From Bifidobacterium sp. B4142 (lineage in GTDB: Bacteria > Actinomycetota > Actinomycetes > Actinomycetales > Bifidobacteriaceae), in contig NZ_JAFNMJ010000004.1 of NCBI RefSeq assembly GCF_026537325.1, positions 62,001 through 126,000 of the forward strand: 64,000 bases of DNA, in the 5' to 3' direction. Below, piece after piece: positions 27,415 through 35,144 of this stretch; the first letter of the stretch is position 1; every line of letters starts with the position of its first letter. The notes under the pieces are model-generated. The model searched no databases, had not been told where the DNA came from, and was given only the letters and a program-made list of their open reading frames with translations. The translations under genes and the position numbers were made by a program.

Positions 27415-29439
27415 ATGGGAAGCATGAGTGATCTTGAGGGACTGGATCTGGGGCCGGGACGGCTGGTCGGGGGCTACACCCTGATTGAGCCCCTGGGCGG
27501 CGGCGCCATGGGGTCCGTCTGGCGCGCCCGGGATGGCGGTGGCCAGGACTACGCCATGAAGATTCTACGGGAATCCCTGGAGGAGGACCAGATCTCGTCA
27601 GACAGCCTCGACGAACGTGACCGCGCCTCGGCACGCGAGCGCCTGCGACGCGAGGCCCTGGCCCTGCAACGGATCCGTCATCCAGGCGTCTGCCGAATCG
27701 TGGATATGGAACTTGATGATGCTCTGGCTTTCATCGTGACCGAGCTGATCGAGGGGCGCAACCTGCACGACGACGTGGCTGTCAACGGTCCCTATCGGGG
27801 CGACGACCTGGAGCGGCTGGCACACAAGCTGACCGATGCCGTCGCAGCCGTCCACCGGGCGGGCATCGTCCACCGGGACATCAAACCCACCAATGTCATG
27901 ATCTCGGTCTCGGGGCCGGTGCTGGTGGACTTCGGCATCGCCATGGGCCAGGGGCAGAGCCACGTGACCCGGACCGGGCTGGTCATGGGGACCCCTGGCT
28001 TCATCGCCCCGGAGATCATCGATGGAGCCGAGGCCGACCAGGAAACCGACTGGTGGAGCACGGCAGCCGTTCTGGCCTATGCAGCCACCGGACGGGCGGT
28101 CTTCGGCGACAAACCCATGATGGCGGTCCTGGAGCGGGAGGCCTCAGGCAATGCTGACCTGTCCGGGCTACCCATGGGCACCATGAGAGCCCTGCGCTCG
28201 GCCCTCTCCCCCGATCGAGGCGCGCGTTGCACACCTCAGGAGCTCCTGGAGGCCATCGGTCGGGATGCCATGGATCCGCAGGCCTGGCAGGGTGAGCAAG
28301 ACGACCATGATGCGGGAGGGCAGCAGACCGGCAAAGGCAGCCAGGAGACGATGCGCCCTTTTGGCGGCGGCTCTTCGGAAGCTGAGGGGCAGGCCGACTC
28401 CCCCACCATGGTCGTTGAGCCGGCCACCATGCCCATGCCGCCGATCGCGCGGGCCGATCCAGACAGTCCGCGGACGGCCTGGTCACAACCCCCCGCAGAC
28501 AGCGAAGCAGATGAACAGACGACCCTCCTGCCCGACTCGGAGCAGCCCATCAGCCTCTTGGATCCCCTTCCTGCAGCCGAGGAGCAGCAAGAGCAGACAC
28601 AGACCTGGCAGGATCGGCAACCCTTAGCCGATCGCCAAGATCTTCAAGCCACCGCCGTTCAGGATTCGCTACCGCCGGCACAGCCCCTGCCCAGCGGATA
28701 CCGCAACGAGGCGAACGCCCACTGGCTGGGAGACCAGCCTCCCGCCCAGATGCGACGTCTGCGCTACCTGAAAGCGGGAACTCCCTGCCTGGTCTTGCTG
28801 GGAATCCTTCCCGCCCTGCTGACAGCACTGGCCCCGGTCTCGGCTCTGGCGACCGCCGGAATCCTCCTCTGGGCCCTGAGCACTACCGGATGGAGCATAA
28901 AAGCCCAGATCGAACGCGAGCTGCGCCGTAACGGACCTCGGCGGGGCACCGATCGTCTGCTAAGCGCAGCCGCCCTTCCCTGGCACCTGCTCAAGGGCCT
29001 GGCAGCCGCCCTGCTCCGCCTGCCGGGCATGATCCTTGTCCAAGTCCTAGTCGCCCTGCCGCTGACCTGGGCGGGCGCCCTCACAACCGTTCGCGCAGGC
29101 CTGACCCTAGGCGAGCATCTGCTGACCTTCCCCCTGCCAGCGGCCAGGCCCCTGTCTGTCGGCGGACTGGCCATGGCCCTGGCAACGCTGGCCGGATGGC
29201 TGTTGGCGACCCTGCCCACACAGGACCGTTCAACCCCCAAAGCGAACAGCGGCAACATGGTCCTACGTCTGGCAGCGGGCCGTATTCCCCTTGGTCGTCA
29301 GGATCCCGAGGCGCCGAGCAGCCCCTGCCGCAGGTGGATTCTGCTCCTGATCTGGCTGCTGATTACTGCCGTCCTCCTGGCCGGGCTGATTGCCCAGCCC
29401 TCCATGGACTGGGCCCCCATCCACCTCCTGCGCGCCTAA
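27415..29439 (+). CDS. Membrane Ser/Thr protein kinase
   Basis: 674 residues from ATG 27415 (GGAG upstream); ATG 27424 is a close alternative. The kinase domain (about 15-275) is complete: glycine loop LGGGAMGSVW, YAMKIL (ATP-binding Lys), VHRDIKPTNV (catalytic loop), VDFGIAMG (DFG) and GTPGFIAPE (activation segment, APE). A Pro/Gln/Glu-rich linker of about 190 residues follows. The C-terminal part then has several hydrophobic helices (around 485-530, 570-640 and 645-670). No PASTA repeats are visible, so it does not look like PknB; a polytopic C-terminus is less usual for Hanks-type kinases. The DsbA-like gene begins 61 bases later on the same strand. Substrates are unknown. Confidence 0.9.
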   Translation: MGSMSDLEGLDLGPGRLVGGYTLIEPLGGGAMGSVWRARDGGGQDYAMKILRESLEEDQISSDSLDERDRASARERLRREALALQRIRHPGVCRIVDMELDDALAFIVTELIEGRNLHDDVAVNGPYRGDDLERLAHKLTDAVAAVHRAGIVHRDIKPTNVMISVSGPVLVDFGIAMGQGQSHVTRTGLVMGTPGFIAPEIIDGAEADQETDWWSTAAVLAYAATGRAVFGDKPMMAVLEREASGNADLSGLPMGTMRALRSALSPDRGARCTPQELLEAIGRDAMDPQAWQGEQDDHDAGGQQTGKGSQETMRPFGGGSSEAEGQADSPTMVVEPATMPMPPIARADPDSPRTAWSQPPADSEADEQTTLLPDSEQPISLLDPLPAAEEQQEQTQTWQDRQPLADRQDLQATAVQDSLPPAQPLPSGYRNEANAHWLGDQPPAQMRRLRYLKAGTPCLVLLGILPALLTALAPVSALATAGILLWALSTTGWSIKAQIERELRRNGPRRGTDRLLSAAALPWHLLKGLAAALLRLPGMILVQVLVALPLTWAGALTTVRAGLTLGEHLLTFPLPAARPLSVGGLAMALATLAGWLLATLPTQDRSTPKANSGNMVLRLAAGRIPLGRQDPEAPSSPCRRWILLLIWLLITAVLLAGLIAQPSMDWAPIHLLRA

Positions 29440-29500
29440 GACCGACCTCCACCCCTGGCGGCTACACTATGCTCAGTATGCCAAGGAAAGGATCCAGGTC

Positions 29501-30424
29501 ATGTCCAAGGGCAAGCAGAACCGCAAGGCCGCGCTCAAGGCCCAGGAAGAGGCCCGGCGGCTCCAGGAGGCCAAGGAGCGCCGCCAGCAGACCATGATCG
29601 GCGTCATCGTCACCGTGGTGCTCATCGCACTGATCGCTCTGGGCGGATTCCTATACTGGCGCAGCCATCGCCCGGTCAAGACCCAGGACCTGGAGCAGGC
29701 CCGTCAGGCCGTCGCACGAGTCAAGGAAAAGCCCTCGGCCGCCAATGACCAAGGCGGCTTCCTGATCAGTTCCAAGGGGCTGGGCAAGCCGGTGGCCAAG
29801 GCTCCGACCGTGGAGATCTACATGGACTTCATGTGCCCAGGCTGCGGCGCCCTGCATCGCGGGCTGGACTCCACCCTGACCAGTCTTGTGGACGCCGGGC
29901 AGATCAACCTAGTCATCTACCCCATGAGTTTCATGGACCGGCTCTCCACCGACAACTACTCGAGCAGAACGGGCACGGCCACCATCTACGTGGCCCAGCA
30001 CGACCCCGACCACCTGCTGCCTTTCATCGCCAATCTCTACGCCAAGGACTTCCAACCGGATGAGTCCGACTATCACCCCATCAGCAACGACAAGATCCGC
30101 CAACAGGCCATCAAGGCCGGGGTTGATCCCAAGGTTGCCGATCAGGCGGTCAAGGGTCACTACCGGGCTTGGATCAAGGCCATGGATGCCTATACGCCCC
30201 TGCGCAAGGAGCTCTGGAATCCCTCCGGATCCAACAAGGGGCAGATGACCACGCCTACGGTTCGCATCAACGGCAATTACTGGGAACTGGGCAACCTGTC
30301 CCAGGCGGGCTTGGACTATCGTTCGGGCCTGCTCAAGACTCTGGGCCTGGACCAGTCCAAGGTGGGCGTCAAGGGTGCCATGCCGGCCATCGGCGCCTCC
30401 GGCCAACCGCGCTCGCTGAACTGA
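29501..30424 (+). CDS. Membrane-anchored DsbA-family thiol-disulfide protein
   Basis: 307 residues from ATG 29501 (MSKGKQNRKAALKAQEEARR), with AAGGAAAGGATCC upstream. A basic cytosolic tail is followed by one membrane helix (GVIVTVVLIALIALGGFLYW, about 34-53), placing the thioredoxin-fold domain outside. The active site is FMCPGCGALH (CPGC, about 113-116) after TVEIYMDF. An all-helical insert follows, then the cis-Pro region MTTPTVRINGNYW (about 252). Such proteins (DsbA/MdbA-like) introduce or handle disulfides in exported proteins of Actinobacteria. An upstream frame extension overlaps the kinase gene and looks non-coding. Confidence 0.9.
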   Translation: MSKGKQNRKAALKAQEEARRLQEAKERRQQTMIGVIVTVVLIALIALGGFLYWRSHRPVKTQDLEQARQAVARVKEKPSAANDQGGFLISSKGLGKPVAKAPTVEIYMDFMCPGCGALHRGLDSTLTSLVDAGQINLVIYPMSFMDRLSTDNYSSRTGTATIYVAQHDPDHLLPFIANLYAKDFQPDESDYHPISNDKIRQQAIKAGVDPKVADQAVKGHYRAWIKAMDAYTPLRKELWNPSGSNKGQMTTPTVRINGNYWELGNLSQAGLDYRSGLLKTLGLDQSKVGVKGAMPAIGASGQPRSLN

Positions 30425-30534
30425 ACCGGACAGGTCGAGAAGAATTTCGCGCCCAGCGTCCCCTTGGGGACACGGTGATGGTAGGATATCATTCCGTACC
30501 GCGGCCTGGAATGCTGTCATGGACCACCGGGACC

Positions 30535-30608
30535 GCCTCCTTAGCTCAGTTGGCCAGAGCAGCCGCCTTGTAAGCGGCAGGTCGTCAGTTCGACTCTGAC
30601 AGGAGGCT
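30535..30608 (+). tRNA. tRNA-Thr (anticodon TGT)
   Basis: 74 nt cloverleaf: acceptor GCCTCCT (30535-30541) pairs with AGGAGGC (30601-30607), with discriminator T. The D arm is GCTCAGTTGGCCAGAGC, the anticodon arm CCGCCTTGTAAGCGG with TGT, and the T arm GTCAGTTCGACTCTGAC. CCA is not encoded. It stands alone between the DsbA-like gene and the structured RNA candidate. Confidence 0.97.
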
Positions 30609-30640
30609 CTACGCCAGGAATGAACCCCCTATTCCACATA

Positions 30641-30669
30641 TTCAGCTTCGTCTCGGGACAGGCTATAAT
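30641..30669 (+). promoter_or_regulatory. Promoter of candidate structured RNA
   Basis: A perfect -10, TATAAT at 30664-30669, with TTCAGC at 30641-30646 as a weak -35 at 17-base spacing. It points into the hairpin-rich stretch that ends at the terminator at 30889, with predicted start near 30676. Confidence 0.5.
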
Positions 30670-30675
30670 AATGGA

Positions 30676-30889
30676 CATTACCTGGATAATTACAAATACT
30701 TCCCTCGAGTAAGTCATTTCGGAGGCTCGTTCTCCGAAGTACGAACGGAGCTTTTTCCCCAACCATCTCCGTTCGTATTCGAGGACGGGATCATTCCCCT
30801 TCATTCCCGTCCTCTTGACGTTGATCCGCCGGCCCAAGGCCCGGGTCTTGAGAAGCCGACTGACCGATGACGGCCAGGTCGGCTTTTTT
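30676..30889 (+). ncRNA. Candidate structured non-coding RNA
   Basis: About 214 nt between a good -10 box and an intrinsic terminator, with no coding frame. Successive hairpins: TTCGGAG/CTCCGAA (30718-30724, 30732-30738), TACGAACGGAG/CTCCGTTCGTA (30740-30750, 30767-30777; 11 perfect pairs), GAGGACGGGA/TCCCGTCCTC (30781-30790, 30805-30814; 10 perfect pairs) and a weaker CCGG/CCGG stem near 30829-30844. The terminator AAGCCGAC/GTCGGCTT (30853-30860, 30878-30885) ends in six T. The transglycosylase gene starts 124 bases further on, so it could be a premature-termination leader of that gene or an independent RNA. I see no match to the ydaO/c-di-AMP riboswitch known before some actinobacterial rpf genes, nor to SRP RNA, tmRNA or RNase P RNA. 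Confidence 0.55.
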
Positions 30890-31012
30890 GTTGCCACCCA
30901 TCTGTAACAAATGTGGATGTTTGCCCGACCTTGCGGATTGTCTGGCTTAGCTCCATGCCCGCGCCGCTAGAATTACCAGGTACAGACAAGGCAGGAACGG
31001 GGAGGCGAGCAC

Positions 31013-32416
31013 ATGGCCAGACGCTGGACGCCGCGGCGTTTTGTCATGCTCAGAAGGATCCGCGTGGCCTCCTGCGCGATCCTGGTCGTTCTGGCCATGG
31101 CCTTGGCCTTCGGCATCACTGCACGCAAGAGCGTGGCTTTAAGCGTCAACGGGCAGACCAAAACGGTGACCACCTACGCCTACAGCGTGGACGGCCTGCT
31201 GCGCCAGCAGGGAATCAAGGTCAAGACCCACGACCTGGTCGATTCCACCTCCGGAGGCCAGCTGAACAACCATGCGGCAGTCACTGTGCGTTCCGCCTAT
31301 CAGACCACCATCGTCATCCAGGGCCAGCGAGTGCCTTTCTGGACCACAGCCACCAGCATGGACCAGTTGCTGGGATTCTTCGAGGAGAACCGCAAGCAGG
31401 CCATGAAGGTCACCGTGGATATAGGCAACGTCTACAACCAGCTGACTGGCGGTCTGGTCATCAACCAGGCGGGGCCGGTCACGGTCGTGGCCGACGGGAA
31501 GACCTCGGTGGCCCCTGACGGCAAGCTTCCGGCTGCCTCCATCCTGGACTCCAAGGGCATCGTGCTGGGCAAGGAGGACCGCGTCAGCGTGGAGCACGAC
31601 CAGGGCGCCACCGTTCTGCGTGTCCGACGGGTCACCCACGGGAACACCCAGAAGACCATCCCCTTGGCCTTTGCCACACGTACCGTGGTCGACCCGAACC
31701 TGGCGCCAGGCCAGACCCATATCCGACAGGAGGGCGTAGCCGGCCAGCGTCTGCAGACCATCCAGGTCACCTATGTGGACGGACAGGCAGAATCGGAGCA
31801 GGTCGTCAAGGAGGAGACCGTGGCCATGCCAGTGGATCAGGTGGTGGCCGTCGGCCCCGACAAGCCAAAGGAGGGGCAGAGCAGCGGGCAGCAGTCCAAG
31901 GACAAGGGGTCCGATCACGCCAAGGACACCTCCTCTCCAAGCTCCTCGCCAAGCAAGGATGCGCAGTCGGGAAAGACAACTACCACGCCCTCGCAGACAT
32001 CACAACCATCAGGCTCGAATACAACGCCCAAACCAGACCCCCCGAGCCAGAACGAAAACACACCAGCCCCGTCGCCAGCACCAAGTCCATCTCCAAGCGG
32101 CCTCTGGCATGCCAGCGCAGAGCTTGCCCAGACCTATGCCTCGGGCGCAGCTGCTCAGCGCGGGTGGACAGGTTCGCAGTTCGCAGACCTGGTGAAACTC
32201 TGGAACAAAGAATCAGGATGGCAATGGGATGCCGAAAACCTCTCCGGTGCCTACGGCATCCCCCAAAGCCTGCCGGGCTCTAAAATGAGTAAGTTCGGTG
32301 CCAACTGGCATGACGATGCTGCCATCCAAATCGATTGGGGCCTCTGGTATATCGCCCAACAATACGGGAATCCCAGCACGGCCTGGCGTCACTCGGAACA
32401 GTACAACTGGTACTGA
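31013..32416 (+). CDS. Secreted G5/DUF348 lytic transglycosylase-like protein
   Basis: 467 residues. The N-terminus is basic (RRWTPRRFVMLRRIR) then hydrophobic to about 38, a signal or anchor. DUF348-type repeats follow (VALSVNGQTKTVTTYAYSV, about 42; VTVVADGKTS, about 155), then a G5 domain (IPLAFATRTVVDPNLAPG...VVKEETVAMP, about 210-285), which often binds cell-wall sugars. A Ser/Pro/Thr/Gln-rich linker (about 290-365) leads to a C-terminal lysozyme-like SLT domain: LVKLWNKESGWQWDAEN with the likely catalytic Glu, then GAYGIPQSLPGSKM and ending HSEQYNWY. Such proteins cleave peptidoglycan glycan strands during growth or resuscitation. GGGGAGG lies 7 bases before ATG 31013. The upstream structured RNA may regulate it. 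Confidence 0.9.
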   Translation: MARRWTPRRFVMLRRIRVASCAILVVLAMALAFGITARKSVALSVNGQTKTVTTYAYSVDGLLRQQGIKVKTHDLVDSTSGGQLNNHAAVTVRSAYQTTIVIQGQRVPFWTTATSMDQLLGFFEENRKQAMKVTVDIGNVYNQLTGGLVINQAGPVTVVADGKTSVAPDGKLPAASILDSKGIVLGKEDRVSVEHDQGATVLRVRRVTHGNTQKTIPLAFATRTVVDPNLAPGQTHIRQEGVAGQRLQTIQVTYVDGQAESEQVVKEETVAMPVDQVVAVGPDKPKEGQSSGQQSKDKGSDHAKDTSSPSSSPSKDAQSGKTTTTPSQTSQPSGSNTTPKPDPPSQNENTPAPSPAPSPSPSGLWHASAELAQTYASGAAAQRGWTGSQFADLVKLWNKESGWQWDAENLSGAYGIPQSLPGSKMSKFGANWHDDAAIQIDWGLWYIAQQYGNPSTAWRHSEQYNWY

Positions 32417-32448
32417 CTCCCTACTACATTCACGAGCAGCGAACCGAC

Positions 32449-33330
32449 ATGAACACGAGAACCGAGAACGACCGCCTTCTGGGCGCCGCCGATATCCGAC
32501 GCATTGCCGACCAGGCCGGCATCCATCCCACCAAGCGCCTGGGCCAGAACTTCGTCATCGATCCAGGCACTGTCCGCAGGATCGTCCGCCTGGCAGAGGT
32601 GAAGCCCGGTCAGTCCGTCTTGGAGGTGGGTCCAGGTCTGGGATCCCTGACCCTGGGGCTACTGGAGGCAGGCTGTCTGGTGACCGCCGACGAGATCGAC
32701 TCCGGGCTGGCCCGGCGCCTGCCTCAGACCGTCAGCCAACGCATGCCGGAAGCCCTGGACCGGCTGACCGTGATCAACCGGGATGCCCTGACCCTGACCC
32801 CTCAGCTGGCAGGCGACGCGGGCAGAACCGCCGACCTGACCCTGGTAGCCAACCTGCCCTACAACGTGGCCACTCCCATCATCCTGACCCTTCTGGCCCG
32901 GTTCGCCAATCTGAACCGGTTCCTGGTCATGGTCCAGAAGGAGGTAGCGGATCGTCTGACGGCTGGCCCGGGTTCCAAGGTCTACGGCACCCCCAGCCTG
33001 AAACTGGCCTGGTACGGCCGTGCCACCCAAGCGGGAAGGATCGGACGTCACGTCTTCTGGCCCGCTCCCAATGTCGACTCGGCACTGGTCTGCTTTGTCC
33101 GTAACGAGGAAGGACACATCGGCGAGGACGAGCGAACGCGGATTCGGGTTTTCGCTCTGATCGACGCTGCCTTCGGCCAGCGCCGCAAGACCCTGCATGC
33201 TGCCCTGAAGGGCCTGGTGTCTCCCGAGGCCTTCAAAGCGGCAGGTATCGATCCGAGCCGACGTGGAGAGACCATGACCATTGCGGAATTCGCCGCCCTG
33301 GAGCGGGCCGACCGCGAGGTGGCCGCGTGA
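32449..33330 (+). CDS. rsmA: 16S rRNA dimethyladenosine transferase
   Basis: 293 residues from ATG 32449 (MNTRTENDRLLGAADIRRIA). RsmA/KsgA dimethylates A1518 and A1519 near the 3' end of 16S rRNA, a late 30S maturation step. Motifs: KRLGQNFVIDPGTVRRIV (motif X, about 27), VLEVGPGLGSLTLGLL (SAM motif I, about 55), TADEIDSGLA (motif II) and LVANLPYNVATPII with catalytic NLPY (motif IV, about 133-136). The ribosome-binding site is weak (GCAGCGAA). The ispE start overlaps its stop as GTGA, so the two are translationally coupled. Confidence 0.95.
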   Translation: MNTRTENDRLLGAADIRRIADQAGIHPTKRLGQNFVIDPGTVRRIVRLAEVKPGQSVLEVGPGLGSLTLGLLEAGCLVTADEIDSGLARRLPQTVSQRMPEALDRLTVINRDALTLTPQLAGDAGRTADLTLVANLPYNVATPIILTLLARFANLNRFLVMVQKEVADRLTAGPGSKVYGTPSLKLAWYGRATQAGRIGRHVFWPAPNVDSALVCFVRNEEGHIGEDERTRIRVFALIDAAFGQRRKTLHAALKGLVSPEAFKAAGIDPSRRGETMTIAEFAALERADREVAA

Positions 33331-34247
33331 GCCCGGCCGTCGGCAGGGAGGGGATCGCCCTGGACTGCCCGGCAAAGATCAACCTGCTACTTCGGGTAGG
33401 ACCCGCCCGAGCGGACTGGGGTGGCCGTCACCGCTTGGACACCATCTACAGCGCCGTAAGCATCCTTGACAGAGTGGAGCTGCGTCCAAGAGAGCCTGGC
33501 AGCGGTTTCAGGCTGCACATGGAAGGCGAGCATCTGGGTGATCTGGCTGACAATGACGCCGATCCCCATGCAAACCTGGCCGTCAAGGCCCTCCTAGCCA
33601 TGACCCAGGCCACCGGGCATCAGCCGGATGCGGACATCCGCATCATTAAGCGAATACCGGTGGGTGCCGGTCTGGCCGGGGGCTCCACGGATGCGGCCGG
33701 AACCATGCTGGGCCTGAACCGGCTCTGGGAGCTCGGGCTGAGCGCAGCTGAACTGGATGAGATCGCCGCCGGGCTGGGCGCAGACCTGCCCTTCTGCCTG
33801 CATGGTGGTCTCAGCCACGGCTCGGGTTTCGGCCAGGTTCTGGAGCCTTTGGATCCGGCTGGCGCAGAGGCTCGAAGCTTGCGCAATGCCGGACTGACCG
33901 GTCGCCTGCTGATCGGCGCCTATGAAGATCAGCTGAGCACGGCCCAGGTATACAAGGCCTTCGACGCGATCGGCCCCAGCCCCGGCGACCTGAACGACCT
34001 GCAAAAAACCGCCTGCGCTCTTCACCCACGCTCGCTCCTGGCTCTGGATCTGGCCCGGCGGGCAGGGGCAGGGCCAGCTTTCGTCTCGGGATCTGGCCCA
34101 TCGGTGGTGGCTATGGTTCCTCACTTGGACCAGGCGGCAACACTGATAAGACTCTGGCGGGAGCAGAATGCCGTGGACAGAATCATTGAGGCTGACTCGC
34201 CAGTCCTGCCCAGGATGGTTCCCCTGCGAGTCACCCATGGACAGTAG
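33327..34247 (+). CDS. ispE: 4-diphosphocytidyl-2-C-methyl-D-erythritol kinase
   Basis: 306 residues, GHMP kinase family. It phosphorylates CDP-ME in the MEP isoprenoid pathway. Motifs: CPAKINLLLRVG (about 15-25), the ATP loop PVGAGLAGGSTDAAGTM (about 112-128), LGADLPFCLHGG (about 152) and SGSGPSVVAM (about 252). Start is GTG 33327 inside the rsmA stop (GTGA). The rsmA-ispE neighbourhood is conserved in Actinobacteria. The LytR_C gene follows 10 bases later. Confidence 0.95.
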   Translation: MSPAVGREGIALDCPAKINLLLRVGPARADWGGRHRLDTIYSAVSILDRVELRPREPGSGFRLHMEGEHLGDLADNDADPHANLAVKALLAMTQATGHQPDADIRIIKRIPVGAGLAGGSTDAAGTMLGLNRLWELGLSAAELDEIAAGLGADLPFCLHGGLSHGSGFGQVLEPLDPAGAEARSLRNAGLTGRLLIGAYEDQLSTAQVYKAFDAIGPSPGDLNDLQKTACALHPRSLLALDLARRAGAGPAFVSGSGPSVVAMVPHLDQAATLIRLWREQNAVDRIIEADSPVLPRMVPLRVTHGQ

Positions 34248-34257
34248 AGTAGGCAAC

Positions 34258-34869
34258 ATGACGAATCCCGAACCACTCGACGAACGCGAGGCCCGCAGGC
34301 AGTTCGTACGACGGCGGCAGAAGATGGTCTTCACTATAGCCGTCAGCGCCCTAGTGGTCATCCTGGTCATCTGTGGTCTGATCATCTTCGGATCCATCGG
34401 GCATACCGCCAAACACGCCACCATCGCCAAACCCAACTATGGGGTCGCCGTGCCCTGTCCGCCCGACAAGTCCAAGCTGGTCAACCACCCCGACATCCGT
34501 GTGCGGGTGCTCAACGGAACCAACAAGTCCGGTCTGGCCACTGCCCTGGCGTCGGCCCTGCGCAATCGGGGATTCAACATGCAGGATGTGGCAGACTATC
34601 CGGGCAAGACCGAGACAGCGCGCACCCAGATACGCTTTGGCGCCTCGGCCATTGATCGCGGCTACACGGTGGGGTCCCAATTCAACGATGCCGTTCTGGT
34701 CATGGACGACCGCGGCGACGATCTGATCGACGTGGTCATCGGGGCCACCTTCACCGATCTGAACGACGAGGACAGCACCTCGGGCGTTGGCCGCAGGATC
34801 CAAGCCGTCAAAGGCTGCCTGGCCGACCCCTCCTCCCTGAAAAACCTGCCCAAGGCTCCCAAGGCCTGA
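34258..34869 (+). CDS. Membrane protein with extracellular LytR_C domain
   Basis: 203 residues from ATG 34258 (AGG upstream). A charged cytosolic start (EREARRQFVRRRQK) is followed by one membrane helix (about 24-47), then an extracellular LytR C-terminal domain: HPDIRVRVLNGTNKSGLATALASALRNRGF (about 79-108). This domain occurs at the end of LytR-CpsA-Psr enzymes that attach polymers to peptidoglycan, but also alone in small anchored proteins such as this one, where no LCP catalytic domain is present. A role at the cell wall is therefore inferred. It is cotranscribed with rsmA-ispE by spacing. Confidence 0.85.
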   Translation: MTNPEPLDEREARRQFVRRRQKMVFTIAVSALVVILVICGLIIFGSIGHTAKHATIAKPNYGVAVPCPPDKSKLVNHPDIRVRVLNGTNKSGLATALASALRNRGFNMQDVADYPGKTETARTQIRFGASAIDRGYTVGSQFNDAVLVMDDRGDDLIDVVIGATFTDLNDEDSTSGVGRRIQAVKGCLADPSSLKNLPKAPKA

Positions 34870-35012
34870 CGCCGCAGCAATGTTGCTGGCCTGGCATACC
34901 GCCCAGGAGCACGGACCCGGCTGTTGCGGAACCATCAACCGGAGGCGTTTGCGCTTGTAGTACAACGACAGGCACAACACCAGGCGTGGTGACACCCGGC
35001 GGCAGGGAGGGA

Positions 35013-35082
35013 TGTTTGCGCGCGTGATATGGTAGTCGGTGCAACGCCTTTGGGTTGTGGGTGTTCGCGCGCTTGTTACAGT
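35013..35082 (+). promoter_or_regulatory. Repeats and promoter upstream of RCC1 protein gene
   Basis: Near-identical 14-mers TGTTTGCGCGCGTG (35013-35026) and TGTTCGCGCGCTTG (35062-35075) lie in direct orientation, with a partial third copy GTTTGCGCTTG near 34944. The second copy sits between TTGTGG (35055-35060) and TACAGT (35077-35082), a plausible promoter with 16-base spacing. This would suit a regulator binding across the promoter; none is identified. Confidence 0.35.
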
Positions 35083-35144
35083 TTTGAGTGCGATGTCCGG
35101 GGGAATGCTGTAGCAGGCTCTGCGAAGGAAGGAGTCAGCTCATC

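Noticed and set aside
30676-30889. Identity of the structured RNA as ydaO riboswitch, SRP RNA, tmRNA or RNase P RNA
   Set aside because: None of the conserved sequence blocks of these RNAs could be found; it is left as unassigned.
30541-30897. 118-codon minus frame over the tRNA-Thr region
   Set aside because: It lies antisense to the tRNA and to the hairpin-rich RNA candidate, whose structure explains the sequence better.
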